Source: Anaerolineales bacterium
GTDB lineage: Bacteria > Chloroflexota > Anaerolineae > Anaerolineales > Villigracilaceae
NCBI GenBank assembly: GCA_016928525.1
Contig: JAFGKO010000383.1
Span: 1 to 6,320, forward strand
DNA length: 6,320 bases
Reading direction: 5' to 3'
Below the pieces are notes generated by a model. It was not told the origin of the DNA. It did not search any database and was given only the letters and a program-made list of their open reading frames with translations. This document shows, in pieces, positions 5,828-6,320 of the stretch. The position numbers were made by a program, and so were the translations under genes. Positions within the stretch are counted from its first letter, which is position 1, and every line of letters starts with the position of its first letter.

Positions 5828-5914
5828 AACAACACTCCCCGGTCGGTGGATGCGGCTGGGGAGTGGTTGTTATAGAATGAATATAGAGAAAATAGCTCAC
5901 AAAGGAGAAATCTT
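5814..5914 (+). promoter_or_regulatory. Recurrent leader element, copy 3 (RTGGATG hairpin)
   Basis: Best-formed copy, upstream of the lmo0937-like gene. The lower stem 5828-5840 (AACAACACTCCCC) pairs fully with 5858-5871, apart from one bulged G. The upper stem GGTCG/CGGCT (5841-5845 with 5853-5857) pairs with two G-U pairs and closes the loop GTGGATG (5846-5852). Downstream, ATAGAATGAATATAGAG, TAGCTCA and AAAGGAGAAA align with copy 1, and the distance from CCCAA to the ATG is 101 nt against 102 nt in copy 1. Confidence 0.68.
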
Positions 5915-6073
5915 ATGCTGTGGACCATCATCGTAATTCTGGTAATACTGTGGCTGCTTGGCTTTTTCGGGCGGAACATAAGTCCAAGCTTCCCGCAAAC
6001 AGGCAGTTGGATCCATATTTTGATCGTTATTGCCGTCATACTCATTGCTTTGAACCTGTTGGGGATCATATAA
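5915..6073 (+). CDS. lmo0937-family (DUF5670-type) small membrane protein, 52 aa
   Basis: The protein starts MLWTIIVILVILWLLGFFG and has a second hydrophobic helix, WIHILIVIAVILIALNLLG (about 32-50). A short polar linker (RNISPSFPQTGS, 20-31) joins them. The MLWTI...LWLLG start, with a G..IHxLLVIA second helix, is characteristic of the lmo0937 family of tiny two-helix membrane proteins, whose function is unknown. A strong AAAGGAGA (5901-5908) lies six bases before the ATG. It falls below usual ORF length cutoffs. It is preceded by leader copy 3 and followed by a 19-codon gene whose single helix looks like a cut-down version of this protein's first helix. Confidence 0.85.
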   Translation: MLWTIIVILVILWLLGFFGRNISPSFPQTGSWIHILIVIAVILIALNLLGII

Positions 6074-6155
6074 ATCCACGCTTCGTTGAAAATAGGAGGG
6101 GCAATCAACAAGTAAGACTGCCTCTTCATACACATTATGAGAAAGGAGATTCCCG

Positions 6156-6215
6156 ATGATATACACGATCATTGTAGTTCTAATAGTACTGTTTTTGATT
6201 GGCTACTTGCGATAA
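6156..6215 (+). CDS. Nineteen-residue single-helix membrane peptide
   Basis: The full product is MIYTIIVVLIVLFLIGYLR: a single transmembrane-length hydrophobic helix with a C-terminal arginine. A textbook ribosome binding site (AAAGGAGA, 6142-6149) is placed six bases before the ATG, as strong as those of its neighbours, which argues it is really translated. Its sequence parallels the first helix of the preceding lmo0937-like protein (MLWTIIVILVILWLLGFFG), with matching M..TIIV and L.GY/F ends. It could be a truncated paralogue, a type I toxin-like hydrophobic peptide or a small membrane-protein regulator. No antisense RNA gene is evident to support a toxin reading. The spacing of 82 nt from the upstream gene suggests co-transcription. 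Confidence 0.6.
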   Translation: MIYTIIVVLIVLFLIGYLR

Positions 6216-6255
6216 TGCCAACAACTAAACCATCACACTTTGAAGGAGAATCCTT

Positions 6256-6320
6256 GTGAAGAAGTGTAAAAAAATAATGACCAAAGACCCCGTTTGCTGC
6301 CTGCCAACTGACATGGTGGC
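6256..6320 (+). CDS. CBS-domain protein, N-terminal fragment (runs off the window)
   Basis: Only the first 21 codons are inside the window: V(M)KKCKKIMTKDPVCCLPTDMV. The pattern IMTKDPVxCxPxDxV is the standard opening of a CBS domain, where the motif leads into the first strand and helix of a nucleotide-binding pair. Full-length members with a CBS pair alone are usually about 140 residues and bind adenine nucleotides as sensors. The start is GTG, supported by AAGGAG (6243-6248) seven bases upstream. An in-frame ATG at residue 8 lacks a ribosome binding site and would cut off the first part of the motif. It is the next gene in the small stress-type cluster. The two adjacent cysteines (14-15) are visible but their importance is unknown. 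Confidence 0.8.
   Translation, partial: MKKCKKIMTKDPVCCLPTDMV

Noticed and set aside
6096..6126. Weak GAGGGGCA/TGCCTCTT hairpin before the 19-aa gene
   Set aside because: Eight pairs, two of them G-U, around a 15-nt loop and without conserved features; this could easily be chance.

Overview
The window is bacterial and of moderate GC content. All convincing genes lie on the + strand. No rRNA, tRNA, CRISPR array or intact transposase gene is visible. Membrane or envelope-stress-type families dominate: YtxH, a YgaP-like/DUF2892 protein, an lmo0937/DUF5670-type peptide, a single-domain eRF1-like protein, a CBS-domain protein, two AI-2E/PerM-type permeases and a YihY/BrkB protein. This mix, and the 56-residue two-helix protein at 836-1006, remind me of Chloroflexota (Anaerolineae) and similar environmental bacteria. 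That taxonomic guess comes from recall of the families, not from a marker gene.

Layout: (1) 79-1006 holds three small membrane or coiled-coil proteins: a 63-aa unknown, a YtxH protein and a 56-aa two-helix protein. (2) 1007-1310 has no gene. Most of it (about 1110-1302) is a palindromic MITE-like element with TA ends, which stops just before the next start codon. (3) 1311-4734 is an operon of three large integral membrane proteins: two AI-2E family permeases overlapping by ATGA, then a YihY/BrkB protein. It is closed by a perfect 21-bp hairpin terminator. (4) 4983-6320 returns to very small proteins: YgaP-like, eRF1-like, lmo0937-like, a 19-residue single-helix peptide, and the first 21 codons of a CBS-domain protein starting at GTG.

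The small genes almost all carry a strong AAGGAG-type ribosome binding site. The large permease genes have weak ones, so the window seems to hold two expression regimes: a highly translated small-protein cluster interrupted by a membrane operon.

The most notable signal is a recurring leader element placed before three unrelated small genes (4983, 5368, 5915). It folds into a hairpin whose 7-nt apical loop, RTGGATG, is constant while several stem pairs co-vary. In the first and third copies the similarity continues to the ribosome binding site with the same spacing. This looks like a shared cis-acting RNA that may co-regulate a set of small envelope or stress proteins. I do not recognise it as a named RNA family.
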